DNA of 25,763 nt from positions 1 through 25,763 of the forward strand of contig JAXHVB010000144.1 of the NCBI GenBank assembly GCA_034189125.1, given 5' to 3'. The position numbers and the translations under genes are program-made. Source of the DNA: UBA5862 sp002408105. Lineage in GTDB: Bacteria; Pseudomonadota; Gammaproteobacteria; Pseudomonadales; UBA5862. The notes under the pieces were generated by a model. That model saw only the letters and a list, made by a program, of their open reading frames with translations. It was not told the DNA's origin and did not search any database. Numbering within the stretch: the stretch's first letter is position 1; the number at the start of each line of letters is the position of its first letter. This document shows, piece after piece, positions 23,115-25,763 of the stretch.

Positions 23115-24229
23115 TGGACATCGCGGTTCCCAGAGAAACGAAAACCGAGGAGCACCGCGTGGGGCTGACCCCTCACGCCGCGCGTGAACTGGTTCGTCGC
23201 GGGCACCGGGTTTGCGTCCAGTCGGGGGCCGGAGAGGGTGCCGGCTTCACGGACGCAACCTACGTGCAGGCAGGGGCCGAAATCATGCCCGCTGCCGACG
23301 CTTGCTACGCTGCGGGCGAGCTGGTGGTCAAGGTCAAGGAGCCCCAACCCCAGGAGTTGGAACTGCTCCGCCCCGGGCAAACGCTGTTCACCTATTTGCA
23401 CCTGGCGGCGCTTCCGGAGTTGACCGATGCCTTGCTGGAGCGCGAAATCATCGGCATCGGTTACGAGACCGTCTCCGACGCAGCAGGGCAACTGCCACTG
23501 CTGGCGCCCATGTCGGAAATCGCCGGTCGCATGGCGACCCAGGCAGGGGCCACCTGTCTAGAGAAGGCCCGTGGCGGCAGTGGCCTGTTGCTGGGCGGTG
23601 TTCCGGGGATCGAGTCAGCTCGGGTGCTGATTCTTGGTGGTGGTGTGGTCGGGAGCAACGCTGCCCTGATCGCGATGGGTATGGGTGCCCAGGTTGCTAT
23701 CGTTGACCGCTCACTGCCTCGCCTTCGCGAACTCGACCGCCAGTTTGGAAGCCACCTGCAGACCCTCTACGCCACCGACCCGACCATTGAGGCCGAGGTG
23801 GCGCGTGCCGACCTTGTGGTGGGTGCGGTGCTTTCTCCCGGTGCCAGGGCGCCGAGGCTGGTGACACGGGACATGCTGGCGCACATGCGCCCGGGGTCGG
23901 CTCTTGTGGATGTGGCCATTGACCAAGGGGGCTGCTTCGAGACTTCGCGCCCGACGACCCATGCTGCCCCCACATTCGTGTTGGACGGCATTGTGCACTA
24001 CTGTGTGGCCAACATACCGGCTGCGGTGCCACGCACCGCGGCCCAGGCCCTCAGTCATGCCACGCTGCCCTATGTTCAGGCCCTTGCGGATCTGGGCACG
24101 GGTGAGGCACTGCGAGGCCACGCCAGCCTGCGCGCGGGGCTGAACCTGTACCGAGGGACGCTGACGTGTCGCGCTGTGGCCGACGCGCAGGCCAAACCTT
24201 GGCTCTCGGTTGATGAAATCCACTTTTAA
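23114..24229 (+). CDS. ald: Alanine dehydrogenase (NAD-dependent)
   Basis: A 371-residue enzyme, the usual length, catalysing reversible oxidative deamination of L-alanine to pyruvate and ammonia with NAD. Key residues fall at family positions: Arg15 and Lys75 (substrate binding), His96 (acid/base), the Rossmann motif GGGVVG at 175-180, Asp270 (VAIDQGG), and NIPAAVPRT from residue 300. The N-terminus MDIAVPRETKTEEHRVGLTP is canonical, which fixes the start at 23114 although the frame is open further upstream. It overlaps the stop of the upstream GGCT-like gene by one base. Translation may therefore depend on the reading of that gene, which makes the frameshift there relevant to ald expression. 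Confidence 0.97.
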   Translation: MDIAVPRETKTEEHRVGLTPHAARELVRRGHRVCVQSGAGEGAGFTDATYVQAGAEIMPAADACYAAGELVVKVKEPQPQELELLRPGQTLFTYLHLAALPELTDALLEREIIGIGYETVSDAAGQLPLLAPMSEIAGRMATQAGATCLEKARGGSGLLLGGVPGIESARVLILGGGVVGSNAALIAMGMGAQVAIVDRSLPRLRELDRQFGSHLQTLYATDPTIEAEVARADLVVGAVLSPGARAPRLVTRDMLAHMRPGSALVDVAIDQGGCFETSRPTTHAAPTFVLDGIVHYCVANIPAAVPRTAAQALSHATLPYVQALADLGTGEALRGHASLRAGLNLYRGTLTCRAVADAQAKPWLSVDEIHF

Positions 24230-24276
24230 TTGCAGCTGCCTTCGATGTCCCGAAGCCTGATGGTGCGGGCCGCCGG

Positions 24277-24834
24277 ATGAGCTCAGCGGGAAGCGCCGTC
24301 GAGACTGCCCAAATTTGGATCGACCGGTTGGACATGCAGCCCCATCCGGAGGGTGGGCACTACTGCCGCAGCTACCTGGCGTCCGAATCTTTGGCGGAGT
24401 CTGCGTTGCCTGCGCGCTACCCAGGGGCGCGTCCCACCGGCAGTGCGATCCATTTCCTGCTGCAAGCTAGCGAGCGTTCGGTGTTTCACCGCCTGCGTTC
24501 CGATGAACTCTGGCATTTTTACGCCGGTGCGCCCCTGGCGATTCACGAGTTTCCGCACACAGGTGGGTACCGTCAGCACCTGCTGGGACAGGATTGGCGC
24601 CAGGGGCAGCGCTTTCAAGTGGTGATTCCGCACGGTGGGTGGTTCGGTGCCGAACTGCTCCGGCCAGCGGCCGACAGCTGGACCCTGGTTGGTGCGACTG
24701 TGGCACCCGGCTTTGATTTTGCTGACTTCGAGTTGGCGGACCCGCACGCACTGCTCAGAGAGTACGGGGGACAGCAGGAGGTACTGCGCCGCTTCTATCC
24801 GGATCTTGGTCCTTTGTCCGCCGACAGCCCTTAG
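24277..24834 (+). CDS. Cupin domain protein, DUF985 (cupin_5) family
   Basis: A 185-residue single-cupin protein of the DUF985 family (relatives of yeast YML079w). Family patterns are visible: HPEGGHYCRSY (from residue 23), SAIHFLL, FHRLRSDELWHFYAG, QVVIPHGGWFGAEL and TLVGATVAPGFDFADFEL. The beta-rich jelly-roll probably binds a small ligand. The reaction of the family is not established, and the number of metal-binding His residues is lower than in typical metal cupins. The ATG at 24277 lacks a strong ribosome site. It follows ald after 47 bases and may share its transcript. Its stop TAG overlaps the stop of the convergent nifQ in TTAG. Confidence 0.9.
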   Translation: MSSAGSAVETAQIWIDRLDMQPHPEGGHYCRSYLASESLAESALPARYPGARPTGSAIHFLLQASERSVFHRLRSDELWHFYAGAPLAIHEFPHTGGYRQHLLGQDWRQGQRFQVVIPHGGWFGAELLRPAADSWTLVGATVAPGFDFADFELADPHALLREYGGQQEVLRRFYPDLGPLSADSP

Positions 24835-25394
24835 GTCTCCGGCCCGAAGCACTCCGGGCGGCTGCTGCACTGATCACAACTCGGTGCCAGGCAAGCGATC
24901 CCACCGCCGCGTTCGCAGAGTTCGTGGTAGAAAAACCGCTTCCACCTCATGTCGCGGGTGTTGCGCGCGACCAGGCTCGGAAAGTTGTGGCTCAGCAGTT
25001 CGCGCAGTCGGTCTCTTGATGCAAGCCCAAGGTCCCGCCACAGATGCCGACTGCCCAGGCAGGCGCTGGCCACCACCACTGCGATCCACAATTCGCTGGG
25101 GTCTGTGCCCCGCCGGTGATCGCGCAGCAGACCGAAGAGGTTGTCTCGCTCGTCCTGGCGCATCACGAGCAATTCGGACCGCAATCGATCGACGCCAGTG
25201 CGGTCGGTCCAGGGGTCTCCACCCACCTGCTGCTGCAGGGTCTGGGCCAGCGCCGCGTCCAGCCCTAGCCCGCCTGGCAGCGCGGTCAGCCCTTGCCGCT
25301 GGGCGGCCGCAATCTCTGCCAGAAAGGCGGCGTTTGCGGGGGAACACTGGGCTGGGCCGGCCTCGCACACCGCGGCGGTATCCCTTCGTCTCAT
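24831..25394 (-). CDS. nifQ: NifQ, molybdenum delivery for nitrogenase FeMo-cofactor
   Basis: A 187-residue protein matching NifQ, a Mo-Fe-S cluster carrier that supplies molybdenum for FeMo-cofactor assembly on NifEN/NifH. The C-terminal signature C-x4-C-x2-C-x5-C is Cys168, Cys173, Cys176 and Cys182 (CLAPSCDQC...ECFG). It follows the family segments HLWRDLGL, HNFPSLVARN and MRWKRFFYHELCE. The start at ATG 25394 is chosen to match usual family length. The frame is open upstream to 25595, but that part shows no family similarity, and the ribosome site is unclear. No other nif gene is in this window. The neighbour upstream is a DUF488 gene end. Presence of nifQ implies Mo-nitrogenase elsewhere in the genome. 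Confidence 0.93.
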   Translation of the reverse strand: MRRRDTAAVCEAGPAQCSPANAAFLAEIAAAQRQGLTALPGGLGLDAALAQTLQQQVGGDPWTDRTGVDRLRSELLVMRQDERDNLFGLLRDHRRGTDPSELWIAVVVASACLGSRHLWRDLGLASRDRLRELLSHNFPSLVARNTRDMRWKRFFYHELCERGGGIACLAPSCDQCSSRPECFGPET

Positions 25395-25661
25395 CGCGCC
25401 GAGATATCGATGCGGGCCCGCTCCATGTGTTCTGGCGCAATGCCCGTCAGGCTTCCCGCGGGGTGGGTGCAACCCCAATGGCTGGCCACTGCGCTCCATG
25501 CAACCCGACCTCAACCTTGGCAATCGGGATTCGGCCAGGGCGTGCATGGGCGAGAACCGCTGACCCGTTTGGCGAAGATCGGCCGGGCGAACCAATTGGA
25601 CCCGCCGTCGCGCCGGTGCGGGCGCTTGTGTAGGGGAGGCGGGGCGGAATTGTTATGCGCC

Positions 25662-25763
25662 TCAGTCGGCGACGACGGCACCCCGCTTCAGTAACAACTC
25701 GCGCAGCACTGATCTGTGACACTGCGATTCTTCCTGGCAATAGCATCCGACGGAGAAGTTGCT
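25662..25763 (-). CDS. DUF488 family protein, C-terminal fragment (cut by window edge)
   Basis: Read leftward from the right edge, 33 codons end at TGA (25664-25662). They encode NFSVGCYCQEESQCHRSVL followed by a short helix and GAVVAD. The pairing of a CYC near a strand end with CHRSVLxxLL is characteristic of DUF488 proteins, small domains of unknown biochemical activity whose conserved Cys/His suggest a catalytic or metal site. The start lies outside the window. The 267 bases between this stop and nifQ (25395-25661) show no gene, repeat or convincing terminator. Confidence 0.75.
   Translation of the reverse strand, partial: SNFSVGCYCQEESQCHRSVLRELLLKRGAVVAD

Noticed and set aside
25645..25665. 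GTTATGCGCC resembling part of an integron attC core
   Set aside because: The paired core and stem-loop of an attC site are absent and no integrase or cassette array is visible.

Overview
The window looks like a chromosomal segment of a GC-rich gammaproteobacterium with a hydrocarbon-degrading lifestyle. The clearest signs are a complete class I P450 alkane-hydroxylase cassette (reductase, ferredoxin and three tandem CYP153-type P450s), a thiolase that could feed beta-oxidation, and, at the far end, a convincing NifQ, which is otherwise confined to molybdenum-nitrogenase organisms. Oil degradation plus nitrogen fixation recalls lineages such as 'Candidatus Macondimonas'. That taxonomic guess is inference only. 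No rRNA, tRNA, CRISPR, transposase or integrase was seen, and the segment reads as ordinary vertically organised chromosome.

Layout. 1-201 is the 3' end of an unrecognised gene. 202-413 is a regulatory region with two inverted repeats, one overlapping a -10-like box. 414-6186 is the P450 cassette, all on the + strand: ferredoxin reductase, [2Fe-2S] ferredoxin, then CYP153-1, -2 and -3. GC hairpins without U-tracts separate the P450 genes, and a strong bidirectional terminator (6241-6274) closes the unit. Next, on the - strand, come SelO, a thiolase and a ferritin-like diiron protein. A PilZ protein (+) then converges on a two-gene - strand operon: an alpha/beta hydrolase translationally coupled to an exported chorismate mutase-cyclohexadienyl dehydratase fusion. 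Divergent from it are a YgiQ radical SAM protein and a Nudix hydrolase. 16.4-17.3 kb holds a small acidic lipoprotein with 11-residue repeats and an MTH1187-type thiamine-binding protein. 17.3-20.3 kb (-) is a dedicated tonB followed by an OprC-like copper TonB-dependent receptor. MsrA, a HAD-domain protein with an unassigned C-terminal half, a frameshifted gamma-glutamylcyclotransferase, alanine dehydrogenase, a DUF985 cupin, NifQ and the tail of a DUF488 protein complete the window.

How it works together. NADH electrons would pass from the FAD reductase to the ferredoxin and on to any of three P450s, which would oxidise alkane termini. The third P450 differs from the other two at several likely substrate-contact positions, so the array may widen substrate range. 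The fusion enzyme would convert chorismate to phenylpyruvate (via prephenate) in the periplasm. The TonB/OprC-like pair would import copper. MsrA and SelO belong to redox-stress biology.

Gene packing is tight. Three convergent pairs share overlapping stop codons (CTAG, CTAG, TTAG), and two same-strand pairs overlap as ATGA or TGATG.
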